From NCBI RefSeq assembly GCF_002706425.1, contig NZ_CP017713.1, positions 62,001 to 126,000 of the forward strand: DNA of 64,000 nt, read 5' to 3'. The notes beneath the pieces are model-generated. The model made no database searches, was not told where the DNA came from, and was given only the letters and a program-made list of their open reading frames with translations. This stretch comes from Loigolactobacillus coryniformis subsp. coryniformis KCTC 3167 = DSM 20001 (lineage in GTDB: Bacteria > Bacillota > Bacilli > Lactobacillales > Lactobacillaceae). Of the stretch, positions 24,542 through 32,701 are shown one piece after another; position 1 is the stretch's first letter, and each line of letters opens with the position of its first letter. Position numbers and translations under genes: made by a program.

Positions 24542-25279
24542 TTAGAAATCCATACTATTCAAGAATAGTTGGGCCCGTTCGGTTTGTGGCTGCGTGAAGA
24601 ATTGTTTGCCTGGTGTGCGTTCAAGAATATGGCCGTCTTCCAGGAAAATAACTTGATCAGCGATCTCACGGGCGAAATTCATTTCGTGTGTGACGACTAA
24701 CATGGTCATCTTTTGCTTCGCCAAGTTGCGCATAACTTCCAAAACACCGCGGACCATTTCTGGATCTAGCGAAGCGGTCACTTCGTCGAATAACATAAAC
24801 TCAGGATTCAACGCTAGGGCGCGGACGATGGCGATCCGTTGTTTTTGACCGCCAGAAAGTTGTCGTGGATAAGCAGCTTGGTAATCAGCTAGCCCCACCT
24901 CCTCTAATAATTTAATTGCTTGCGCCTTGGCTTCAGCTTTAGCGCGGTGTTGCACTTTTAGCGGACCGAGCAAAATATTGTCCAGTACCGTTAAATTAGG
25001 AAATAAATCGTAACTTTGAAAAACCATGCCGATTTTTTGCCGTAGTTGTTGCCAAGTTTTCGGGCTAGGGGTAACGGGCTGGCCGGAGAAGGTCAGCTGA
25101 CCGCTTTGAAAGTCCTCTAAGCCGTTGAGGCAGCGGATCAGCGTACTTTTACCAGAACCAGAAGGCCCCAGTAAGACGGTGACACTGCCAGTTGGAACGG
25201 TTAAATTAATATCGTGTAAAATGTGGACATCGCCGTATGATTTTTCGAGATGTTCCACCTGTAATAATGGCGTGGCCAT
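24542..25279 (-). CDS. Amino-acid ABC transporter ATP-binding protein (GlnQ type)
   Basis: 245 residues with Walker A GPSGSGKST, Q-loop VFQSYDLFP, signature LSGGQKQRIAIVRAL, Walker B FMLFDEVTASLDP and switch His in VVTHEMNFA. It energises uptake by the two permeases encoded just upstream. The gap to the binding-protein gene is about 106 bp, to the permease 14 bp. Confidence 0.92.
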   Translation of the reverse strand: MATPLLQVEHLEKSYGDVHILHDINLTVPTGSVTVLLGPSGSGKSTLIRCLNGLEDFQSGQLTFSGQPVTPSPKTWQQLRQKIGMVFQSYDLFPNLTVLDNILLGPLKVQHRAKAEAKAQAIKLLEEVGLADYQAAYPRQLSGGQKQRIAIVRALALNPEFMLFDEVTASLDPEMVRGVLEVMRNLAKQKMTMLVVTHEMNFAREIADQVIFLEDGHILERTPGKQFFTQPQTERAQLFLNSMDF

Positions 25280-25293
25280 AACAGTTCGCTCCT

Positions 25294-25977
25294 TTATGCG
25301 TTATTATTTTGTCGCCGCTCGAGATGTCGGGCCCAAGCCGAAAGCGGGTAGCAAAGTAAGAAATATAAAATGAAAATTAATCCGTATACCCAGAAAGCAC
25401 CGTCGGGATAATGCTGACGGTTGGCTTCGATAATTTGCTGACCGATATTGATCACATCCATGACACTGATCAGTAGCAGTAGTGAAGTCGTTTTGATCAC
25501 CCGGGTCATTAAGTTGATCGTCGCCGGAATCATCAAGCCAATTGCTTGTGGTAATAGGACATAACGAAAAAGCTGTGGTCCATTGAGCCCAATGGCGATT
25601 CCAGCTTCACGTTGGTGTTGCGGTACCGAGATCAATGCGCCACGAACGATATCACTCATTTCAGCCCCGACCCACAAAGCGAAAACTAACATGGCAACTG
25701 CCTGAGCGTTCAAATTGACGTTAAAGTTTTTCGGTAAAATATAATAGAACAGAAATAGTAGAACGACAGTAGGTACGATGCGGAAGAATTCCAAATACAA
25801 TCGCAAGATCACTCGCAAAATGGGATTCTTCACTGTTCTTAAAGCACCGAGAAAGATTCCTAACGCAATTCCGAAGACCAACGCTACGATCGAAATCTTT
25901 GCCGAGATCCATAAACCGCCAAGTAAACGGCTAAAATTAGTGCCGGCAAATAAAATATTAATTCCCGAATGTGCCAC
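25294..25977 (-). CDS. Amino-acid ABC transporter permease (second)
   Basis: 227 residues of the HisMQ/GlnP family with about five spans and the EAA loop (GAEMSDIVRGALISVPQHQREAGIAIGL). It overlaps the first permease gene by 20 bp, so the two are translationally coupled and likely form a heterodimer. Confidence 0.9.
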   Translation of the reverse strand: MAHSGINILFAGTNFSRLLGGLWISAKISIVALVFGIALGIFLGALRTVKNPILRVILRLYLEFFRIVPTVVLLFLFYYILPKNFNVNLNAQAVAMLVFALWVGAEMSDIVRGALISVPQHQREAGIAIGLNGPQLFRYVLLPQAIGLMIPATINLMTRVIKTTSLLLLISVMDVINIGQQIIEANRQHYPDGAFWVYGLIFILYFLLCYPLSAWARHLERRQNNNA

Positions 25978-26617
25978 GACGCGCCCTCCTCTCTAACCAA
26001 GTCAGTATCAATGATAATGGGATCAAGATAATCGCGTATGCAATCACTAAAACAAACAAGGATTCATCGGTATGATAGTATAAACCGATTTGATCCAGTG
26101 CCGTATTGGTTAACTCTGGAATCGCAATGACGGTAAAAATCGAGGTTTCCTTGATCAGAAAAATCACATTAGCAGCGATTGCTGGTACGCTAAGGGTTAA
26201 TCCTTGGGGAAACACGACATAACGGGCGAGCTGTCCGCGGCTGAGACCGATGGCTAACCCTGATTCCACTTGAATTTTAGCGACGCCTTGTAGTCCACCA
26301 TAAATCGCCTCAGCCATGTAGCTTCCACCAAGGAAGATCAAGCCGCTGATTCCAGCTGCGGTAGCAGAAATTTTGATTCCAAGCTCCGGAAAGGCGTAAT
26401 AGATGAAGAATAATTGAATCAACAAGGGTGTATTTCGCGAAATCTCGGTGTACGCGGCGCTGATTTGGCGTAACACAGGCACTTTAAAATAACGTAGAAA
26501 ACTGGCGATCAGGCCGACGATAATAGCGCCGATAATACCATAGAATGAAAGCTTAAGCGTTAGCCAGAAAGCTTGCGCAAAAACAGGAATACTTTGTTGG
26601 ATGACAGTCCAACTCAT
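25958..26617 (-). CDS. Amino-acid ABC transporter permease (first)
   Basis: 219 residues, same family, with SRNTPLLIQLFFIYYAFP and the EAA loop (GSYMAEAIYGGLQGVAKIQVESGLAIGL). The ATG at 26617 is preferred: GGAGGTG lies 7 nt upstream, right after the T-box terminator. The longer frame would run into the T-box RNA. Confidence 0.9.
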   Translation of the reverse strand: MSWTVIQQSIPVFAQAFWLTLKLSFYGIIGAIIVGLIASFLRYFKVPVLRQISAAYTEISRNTPLLIQLFFIYYAFPELGIKISATAAGISGLIFLGGSYMAEAIYGGLQGVAKIQVESGLAIGLSRGQLARYVVFPQGLTLSVPAIAANVIFLIKETSIFTVIAIPELTNTALDQIGLYYHTDESLFVLVIAYAIILIPLSLILTWLERRARRGTFGN

Positions 26618-26632
26618 AATGACACCTCCAAA

Positions 26633-26902
26633 TAAAAAACCGACACCGCAAAAAGCAGTGTCGGGACGTAATGACGTGTTACCACCCAGATTTGTTCGTA
26701 CCTTGCGATCCGAACCTCGTTCAGTCATAGACTGTGCAGTGTATCGCCTGCAAAACGACTAAGTCAGCTTGCGTAAACCGACTAGTAAAGCTCCAAGTTC
26801 ATCTTCAATCATAAAATAACGCTTCTTTACACCAAAATAGAAGCTCACTGTAGTTACTTTATAATCTACTCTTCTCTTCATAGCTTAATCTTTCTAACTT
26901 GA
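26633..26902 (-). promoter_or_regulatory. T-box riboswitch before the amino-acid ABC operon, probable methionine specifier
   Basis: On the minus strand: stem I base with AGAGAAGAGTAG, a complementary upper stem (GTAAC/GTTAT region), then GAAGATGA, the T-box TGGGTGGTAACACG (26675-26688) and a terminator (CCGACACTGC.../GCGGTGTCGG then T6). Using the GAAN-specifier-A layout, the specifier is ATG at 26800-26802, the same as in the oppA leader, and the T-box again offers TGGT for an A73 tRNA. Shortage of Met-tRNA would open the operon. Confidence 0.85.
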
Positions 26903-26907
26903 TTTTA

Positions 26908-26935
26908 ATATTACACTATTTTTAAGGTGTGTCAA
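26908..26935 (-). promoter_or_regulatory. Promoter of the amino-acid ABC operon
   Basis: Minus-strand TTGACA (26935-26930) and TAATAT (26913-26908) with 16-bp spacing, just before the T-box stem I. Confidence 0.75.
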
Positions 26936-26993
26936 CGGGCTTATTTACAAAAAGTCAGGAAATTAGTATGCTGGAAGCAATATCTATTTAGAA

Positions 26994-27328
26994 CCATGCT
27001 TTAACTTGGTATTTTTTGCCGTAGTTGAATGGACAACCGACTGCGACTTGGACTTGCTGGTCTTCGACTTAGTCCAATCGACAGCGGGAAGCAAGATCTG
27101 TTTGGCGAATAAGATCCAGTAATGAATGTTTGCTAAACAATAATTTCCAGAAAACGAGCGATAGTGTAACATCAGAAACTAATTAACCTTAATAGTGAAA
27201 TAGGGCCATGTTTCAACTTGGTGGTTTTCACCATAGTTGAATGGACACCAACTGTAACATCAGAAATTAATTAGCGGACTTGGCTGATTAATTAACTTTA
27301 ATAGTGAAATAGGAGCGATCACGCCATG
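26994..27328 (+). repeat. Duplicated leader segments before the pentapeptide gene
   Basis: Two types of direct repeat alternate: R1 (26994-27043 and 27206-27254; CCATG, TTAACTTGG/TTCAACTTGG, TAGTTGAATGGACA) and R2 (27166-27210 and 27254-27328; GTAACATCAGAAA, TTAATAGTGAAATAGG, CCATG). The last R2 copy ends with the real start codon of the pentapeptide gene, so the ribosome site and start context have been copied upstream; earlier copies open only very short frames (MFQLGGFHHS). Confidence 0.65.
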
Positions 27329-27967
27329 GTTCAACCAAAAATTACGGCACCGCGTTTAGCGGCAGACTTGCCGCTGGGCACGCTTGATTTAAGTAATGAA
27401 GCCTTTATTCAAAATGTACGTTTAGAAAATCAGCACGTCAGTGAGCAGGTTTTTACTGGCGTTTATTTTAAAGGTGTGCAGTTTGACCACGTCACGTTTG
27501 ATCAAATTAATTTTGAACGCTTTGAATTACAAGATGTGATTTTTACACACTGTACATTTTTAAATTCGGAAATGATCGAAGCTAGTTTCAAACGGGTAGT
27601 ATTTGATGATTGTAAGTTGACTGGTAGCAACTTTGCGGGCGCGGTTTTTAATGAACTTAGCTTCACCAATTGCAAGGCGGACTATTTGAGCTTGGCCGGA
27701 GCACGGTTGCGCCACGTCCAATTTACACAAACAGACCTGAGTGAATTGGACTTTAGTGAAGTCAACTGGCAGTCACTTAGTTTTACTGACTGTCAGTTGA
27801 CCCACGCCAATTTTTTACATACGCGTTTGAAGGCGCTGGATTTTAGCCATAACGAAACTAGTGGTATTAGTTATAGTTTAGACTTGTTGCGCGGGATGAT
27901 TATTTCGCCGCAGCAAGCTTTAGATTTAGCATTGGCGTTAGGGGTAACGATCAACGATGAGCCTTGA
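27326..27967 (+). CDS. Pentapeptide-repeat protein
   Basis: 213 residues made mainly of A(D/N)LXX-type repeats with Phe or Leu at the centre (VFTGVYFKGVQFDHVTFDQINF; SNFAGAVFNELSFTNCKADYLSLAGARL). These fold into a right-handed square beta helix. Relatives include Qnr-type proteins that mimic DNA and protect gyrase, but no gyrase link can be shown here. It ends with a helical cap (DLLRGMIISPQQALDLALALG). A ribosome site AGGAG is carried by the last leader repeat. Confidence 0.85.
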   Translation: MVQPKITAPRLAADLPLGTLDLSNEAFIQNVRLENQHVSEQVFTGVYFKGVQFDHVTFDQINFERFELQDVIFTHCTFLNSEMIEASFKRVVFDDCKLTGSNFAGAVFNELSFTNCKADYLSLAGARLRHVQFTQTDLSELDFSEVNWQSLSFTDCQLTHANFLHTRLKALDFSHNETSGISYSLDLLRGMIISPQQALDLALALGVTINDEP

Positions 27968-28053
27968 GTCTGATTCAGAAAAAGACTATAATCTGATATA
28001 TCAGCTAAGCCTAAATCTGGTGCTTGGCACTGCAAAAATATCCGCGACCACCC

Positions 28054-28077
28054 TGTATAGATAAGTACTAATATACA
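28054..28077 (+). promoter_or_regulatory. Candidate GntR operator
   Basis: TGTATA, 12 bases, TATACA, located about 35 bp before the GntR start. It could serve autoregulation. Confidence 0.4.
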
Positions 28078-28111
28078 ATCACGGATACTGTACATATGAA
28101 AGGACTTGAAT

Positions 28112-28789
28112 ATGCCATTACCGAAAAAAGTTTCCAGTTCATCTAAATTAAACGCAAAAGATCGTGTTTATCAGCAATTGCGTGCTTGGATCATCACTGG
28201 GACATTAGCCCCGCAAGAGAAAATCTCTGATCAAGCGATTGCTGCCTTATTTGGGGTCAGTCGGACACCCGTGCGTGAGGCGTTACAATTGCTGGCAACG
28301 CAGGAGTTTGTCGAAATGATTCCGCGAAGTGCAACGCGTGTGACGGCTGTCGCTACTGATCAGATCAGCGCAATTTATCGACCACTGGCAGCGTTACAAG
28401 GCTTGGCGGCTGAACTAGCTGCGACTAAGATCACGGCGACTGAATTAGAACGGCTAACTGCGCTAAATCAGCGTTACGAACAGGCTCAGCAACAAAATCA
28501 GCCACAAGCGGTGTTAGTTGCTGATAACGACTTCCATAACTTTATTTTGCAAGTCGCTGCTAATCAGTACGTCAGTGAATTTTCCCAGCTGGTCAATGCC
28601 CACGCACAACGGATCGAGAATTTTTATCTAGATCAGTTGAACGTGCAACAGCCAGACGCGGTACGCGAGCATAATGAGATCATTATGGCGATCGCTGCTG
28701 ATGATGCGGTCGCTGCACGGGAACAAATGGAACGTAATTGGTTACGTTCATTGCGTATGCTTGAAGCCTGCGTTAAAAATGAAGGCTAA
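28112..28789 (+). CDS. GntR-family regulator, FCD subfamily
   Basis: 225 residues: winged helix at about 15-80 (DRVYQQLRAWIITGTLAPQEKISDQAIA...GVSRTPVREALQLL) and a helical FCD ligand domain with metal-binding Asp/His (DNDFHNFILQVA, VREHNEIIMAI). Such proteins sense small carboxylates or sugar acids; the target here is unknown. The ATG at 28112 follows GAAAGGA by 7 nt; a TTG at 28106 is the alternative. Confidence 0.88.
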   Translation: MPLPKKVSSSSKLNAKDRVYQQLRAWIITGTLAPQEKISDQAIAALFGVSRTPVREALQLLATQEFVEMIPRSATRVTAVATDQISAIYRPLAALQGLAAELAATKITATELERLTALNQRYEQAQQQNQPQAVLVADNDFHNFILQVAANQYVSEFSQLVNAHAQRIENFYLDQLNVQQPDAVREHNEIIMAIAADDAVAAREQMERNWLRSLRMLEACVKNEG

Positions 28790-28791
28790 TT

Positions 28792-28838
28792 AAAAAAGTA
28801 GTCACCAATTCAGTTGAAATTTGGTGGCTACTTTTTTT
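28792..28838. terminator. Bidirectional terminator
   Basis: AAAAAGTAGTCACCAA pairs with TTGGTGGCTACTTTTTT, between the convergent GntR and GyrI-like genes. Confidence 0.85.
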
Positions 28839-28839
28839 A

Positions 28840-29319
28840 TTATTTGCTAACCGGAATGCGCAATTCAACAACAGCATCAGCGGGATTGCCGTTCAGCAGA
28901 GCTTCGATCACAAAGCTGTCTTCCTTATAGAGTTGCGGGTTTTCTGGTAAAATTTTGCTGAAAAATTGGCCGATCAGTTGATCGAATAATTGGCGGCTAG
29001 GGCCACCTTGGCCAGTTAGGACAACGTAATCACCAGCAGGTACAGTACGTGTTTCTGCAGCTGTGGGTGTCACTGTTGTATTGGCACCGGCAAAATATTC
29101 GAGTTGTTCATCGGTCACGCCACTAAGGGCGTAGCCAATTTTATCGCGACTAGCGCTCATTAGTTCACCAAATTGGCCGCTTTGGGCTAAGGTCATAAAA
29201 TGGTGGCTTTTTAAGGTAGAAACTTCTTGAATATTAGCCATAGTTGGTAAAGGGAGTTGTGCTGCGTAGCCGGTGATCGTTACCGTGGGGAATTGTTTGA
29301 TCGTATAGTTTTGTGTCAT
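28840..29319 (-). CDS. GyrI-like small-molecule-binding domain protein
   Basis: 159 residues with the GyrI-like/effector-binding fold: YTIKQFPTVTITGYAAQL at the start, YALSGVTDEQLEYFAGA, TRTVPAGDYVVLTGQGG and ELRIPV at the end. These domains bind drugs or hydrophobic ligands, often next to a regulator. Divergent to a WYL regulator with operator-like palindromes in between. AAGGA lies before the ATG at 29319; the longer frame is not used. Confidence 0.82.
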   Translation of the reverse strand: MTQNYTIKQFPTVTITGYAAQLPLPTMANIQEVSTLKSHHFMTLAQSGQFGELMSASRDKIGYALSGVTDEQLEYFAGANTTVTPTAAETRTVPAGDYVVLTGQGGPSRQLFDQLIGQFFSKILPENPQLYKEDSFVIEALLNGNPADAVVELRIPVSK

Positions 29320-29437
29320 GATATCCTTCTTTCTGTTAGCGTACAGCACGGGATTTTTGATGTTGCCCGCTAAATTGCTGCTACGCGTCACTTTAAAAAT
29401 TTTAGGGCTAAAGTTAAGCTCATGTGTAGTAGAATAA

Positions 29438-29464
29438 CAGGTAATACCTGACAAAAAGCTGTCA
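29438..29464. promoter_or_regulatory. Overlapping palindromes between GyrI-like and WYL genes
   Basis: CAGGTAATACCTG (29438-29450, perfect around a central A) overlaps TGACA-N6-TGTCA (29449-29464). Both are within 55 bp of the WYL start and fit an operator for the divergent pair. Confidence 0.6.
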
Positions 29465-29489
29465 TATTTTATGAAAAGGTGGCAAAAAG

Positions 29490-30407
29490 ATGCGAATCAG
29501 TCGTTTGATCAATATTATGCTGATTTTATTGCGCAAAGAATTGATTTCAGCGCGGGAGCTAGCGACGTTATTGGAAGTCACTGAACGCACGATCTATCGG
29601 GATGTTGAGGCGTTAAGTATGGCGGGCCTACCAGTTTATACGACCCGTGGGCGCAATGGTGGCATCGGCTTATTACCCAACTATAAAATCGCCCAAAATT
29701 TTCTAACGGCTAGTGATGTACGCAATCTACTAACGGCGTTGTCCAGCGTGCAGACATTGATCGAAACGCCAGAGATCAAAGCAACTGTGCAGAAGTTACA
29801 AGCGATGTACGGTACTGACGAGTTTACTGAACTTTTGATCCAAGATGTGAATTGGCAAGGGGCGGCAGAGATCAAAGCATTAGCGCAGCAATTTAGCCAG
29901 GCCATCAAGCAACATCAGTTAGTCGAATTTATGTACAGTGACCGTAACGGTAAGTTAAGTCAGCGCCAGGTTGAGCCATACCGCTTGGCCTATAAAGGTG
30001 ACCGTTGGTATTTGCAGGGCTATAGCGTGGAACGTCAGGATTTCCGTACCTTCCGCCTAGCGCGGATGGAGTCAGTACAGGTTTTGACCGCTGAATTTGT
30101 GCCGCGGTCGCTGCCAATGGCGCAGCTGGCCTTTAGCAATAAGTTTCCCCACGCCGAGCTAACGACGATCACCGTTCGCGCGGCCAATAGTGTGCGCGAT
30201 GTTTTTGCGGAACGTTATGGTAGTACGGCGATCAAACAGCTGACAGACGGCCATTTTGCGGCAACGCTGACTCTACCAAATAACGAATCTGCTTATCGCT
30301 TTATTTTGTCGCTCGGAAATAAGGTCAAAATTATGAGTGGGGCGGCTTTTCGCAGTGGCTTCAAAACTTATTTAGCGCAGGTGAATCAACTGTATCGGGA
30401 TAATTGA
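29490..30407 (+). CDS. YafY-type regulator (HTH_11 plus WYL domain)
   Basis: 305 residues: an N-terminal HTH (SARELATLLEVTERTIYRDVEALSMAGLPVYTTRGRNGGIGL) and a WYL domain (LVEFMYSDRNGKLSQRQVEPYRLAYKGDRWYLQGYSVERQDFRTFRLARM), with a WCX-like C-terminal domain. It is the probable regulator of the divergent GyrI-like gene. AAAAGGTGG lies before the ATG. Confidence 0.9.
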   Translation: MRISRLINIMLILLRKELISARELATLLEVTERTIYRDVEALSMAGLPVYTTRGRNGGIGLLPNYKIAQNFLTASDVRNLLTALSSVQTLIETPEIKATVQKLQAMYGTDEFTELLIQDVNWQGAAEIKALAQQFSQAIKQHQLVEFMYSDRNGKLSQRQVEPYRLAYKGDRWYLQGYSVERQDFRTFRLARMESVQVLTAEFVPRSLPMAQLAFSNKFPHAELTTITVRAANSVRDVFAERYGSTAIKQLTDGHFAATLTLPNNESAYRFILSLGNKVKIMSGAAFRSGFKTYLAQVNQLYRDN

Positions 30408-30440
30408 AGCCTGATTACCATGCGTTGTGTGCTTTTTTGG

Positions 30441-30446
30441 TATAAT
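30441..30446 (+). promoter_or_regulatory. Extended -10 of the antiporter gene
   Basis: TGGTATAAT, an extended -10, about 80 bp before the start codon. Confidence 0.45.
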
Positions 30447-30523
30447 TTGGGCTGCCGTAGCGTGCTTTTTTAATTGGCAAAGGGCGGTTAGCTGTAAATA
30501 ACCTTGATTGAGGGGCTGGAATT

Positions 30524-32509
30524 GTGGAAGCTGTTTTTGCGATCGTTTTACTATTAGGTGCGGTGGTGGCCGCCAATATTTTATACGGACTCTATTCAAA
30601 AATTCCCTTAGCATTCTATCAGATCGGCATGGGCTTGCTGTTTACCTTATTACCGTTATACCATCATTATCAACTTGATCCATCGATTTTTCTGTACGCG
30701 ATCATCACGCCGCTGATGTTCAATGATGCGCAAAATACGTCACGGCGCAGTTTATCGCGTAATTTAGGCACAACGTTATCCTTAGCAATCACTTTAGTTG
30801 TGGTGACCGTTTTAGTTTTAGGTTTCAGTATTCACGCCTTATTACCACTGTTTACGCTGCCGCTAGCCTTTGCGTTAGGGTCAATTGTCAGTCCAACCGA
30901 TGCAGTGGCGGTAAAATCGATCACGGCTAGTATCTCGTTGCCCAAACGAATCATGAATACGTTGGAAAATGAGTCACTATTTAATGATGCAACAGGGATC
31001 GTTGCTTTAGCGTTAAGTTTGGCTGCTTTCCGAACTGGTCATTTTTCGCTTGGTCAGGGGATCACTGACTTTCTGTATGTCTTTTTAGGTGGCTTGTTGG
31101 TCGGTGCGGTGTTAGGTTATCTGATTGTCCATTTACGGATTCTGTTGCGGCATTTAAATATTGGTGCGGTGCAAATTCTATTGCCGATTCAGATTTTAAC
31201 GCCGTTTGTGGTTTATTTTATCGCTGAGCATATCGGCACATCCGGTATTTTAGCGGTGGTGGCTGCGGGGCTGATCCATGGCATCGAGCAGGACCATTTA
31301 AAGTTGACTTCAACTAAAGTGCAATTTGTTTCGCAGACAACTTGGCAGATCATTAGTGATATTTTGAATGGCTTCGTCTTTGTTTTGCTAGGCTTAACGC
31401 TACCGACAGTTATTTACGCGTTGAGTACGCAACATACAGAGCAGTTTTTCATTTTGCTTGGGCTAGCCTTGCTGATCTATTTAGTTGCGTGGGCGCTGCG
31501 CTTTGGCTGGGTTTATTTGGGCTTCGTTAAAGTATTTAGTCGTTCATTGTCAAAACGGACGATCAGTGCATTGATCGCTACCGGTGGCATTCACGGAACG
31601 ATGACGTTATCCTTGGCACTGTCATTGCCATTTACAGTGGCTGGAAAAGCTTTTCCGCTGCGGGATGAACTTATCTTTGTCGCTGCTAGTGTGATCTTAT
31701 TTAGCCTGCTTGTGCCCACTTTTGTCATGCCTTGGTTAGTGCCTAAACCACAGCCGACTAAAGCGCCGATCAATTTGCGTTTGGTGCGTAATGATATGTT
31801 GGAATACGCGATCATGCAATTGAAAAATAATCCTGATGCGGATTCAGTTGCTCAGCAAGCAGTTTTAGGAACGCTGTACCGGCAAAAACAAGATTCGACA
31901 CGGCCAGCGCGACAGCAGGTCGCAGCAATTTTTACTCAAGCTGAAGCGGCCGAACAAGCTGCAATAGCAGAACTGAAACAACGCGGTGACTTAACGCCAG
32001 AAATGGAAGCGTGGTACCAACGCTTTTTGACGACCAGTAACTATATGGCGCAGCATTCAGCTTGGCGCTTATGGTTTACGCGACTTAAATTGATTTTTAA
32101 ATTTCGTAGCCGCTTTTTCAAAAAGAAGCAAAATTACGCACAGATACAGCACAAGCGTGCATTAACGATCGATCAGTTGAAGCAGCAACGACAGCAAATG
32201 GTCGTGGTTGAAGAATATGGTTATAACGCAGTTAGTACCTTTTTGAATCAGCAGACGACACCAGAAAACTATGCCGCAATTTCGCTGGTGCGGCGCACTT
32301 ATAATGTGCGCCACCGCCGTTTTAGTAATTCGGAAACCGCGAATCAAGCGCAAACTCATCTCTTCATCGCGGCATTTCAATATGAATATGATTACGTTGA
32401 AAATCAGGTGCGTGATCAACAGATCGACCATGCCACCGCCAGCGCACTACGCGAACAGATTTCATATGATGAAATTGTTTATATGCAAAATAGTCGTGAT
32501 CGGGATTAA
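30524..32509 (+). CDS. CPA1-family monovalent cation/proton antiporter
   Basis: 661 residues: about 12 membrane spans (residues 1-400) with the CPA1 signatures SIVSPTDAVAVKSI and ENESLFNDATGIVALAL, whose Asp residues carry ions, and a long hydrophilic C-terminal tail (about 410-661) rich in Gln and Arg. It exchanges Na+ or K+ for H+. The GTG start at 30524 follows GAGGGG. It precedes a P-type cation ATPase in the same direction, but each has its own promoter. Confidence 0.9.
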   Translation: MEAVFAIVLLLGAVVAANILYGLYSKIPLAFYQIGMGLLFTLLPLYHHYQLDPSIFLYAIITPLMFNDAQNTSRRSLSRNLGTTLSLAITLVVVTVLVLGFSIHALLPLFTLPLAFALGSIVSPTDAVAVKSITASISLPKRIMNTLENESLFNDATGIVALALSLAAFRTGHFSLGQGITDFLYVFLGGLLVGAVLGYLIVHLRILLRHLNIGAVQILLPIQILTPFVVYFIAEHIGTSGILAVVAAGLIHGIEQDHLKLTSTKVQFVSQTTWQIISDILNGFVFVLLGLTLPTVIYALSTQHTEQFFILLGLALLIYLVAWALRFGWVYLGFVKVFSRSLSKRTISALIATGGIHGTMTLSLALSLPFTVAGKAFPLRDELIFVAASVILFSLLVPTFVMPWLVPKPQPTKAPINLRLVRNDMLEYAIMQLKNNPDADSVAQQAVLGTLYRQKQDSTRPARQQVAAIFTQAEAAEQAAIAELKQRGDLTPEMEAWYQRFLTTSNYMAQHSAWRLWFTRLKLIFKFRSRFFKKKQNYAQIQHKRALTIDQLKQQRQQMVVVEEYGYNAVSTFLNQQTTPENYAAISLVRRTYNVRHRRFSNSETANQAQTHLFIAAFQYEYDYVENQVRDQQIDHATASALREQISYDEIVYMQNSRDRD

Positions 32510-32585
32510 AAGTTATTGCGTAGTTTACTGAATAGTGACACTCAATTAAAACCGGGTCTGCACATAAGATTTAAGTAATAATACT

Positions 32586-32614
32586 TTCGCAACGATTTCT
32601 GCCTATGCTATACT
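32586..32614 (+). promoter_or_regulatory. Promoter of the P-type ATPase gene
   Basis: TTCGCA, 17 bp, TATACT, with TGC before the -10. Confidence 0.55.
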
Positions 32615-32701
32615 GAATTATCAAGAAATACTGCTAAGTTAGTTTTTAGCGCTAGTTTAGCCGCTTTTTTAACGCAAAGAATACGGAGGATGATGTACTT
32701 C

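Noticed and set aside
26618-26728. Upstream extension of the first permease frame
   Set aside because: It translates the T-box and terminator; GGAGGTG before 26617 marks the real start.
26994-27328. Repeats considered as a CRISPR array
   Set aside because: Repeat units are of two kinds, imperfect, unequal in length and not regularly spaced, and there are no cas genes.
32162-32431. Antisense frames inside the antiporter, P-type ATPase and other large genes
   Set aside because: They have no ribosome sites or recognisable domains and mirror the codon pattern of the true gene.
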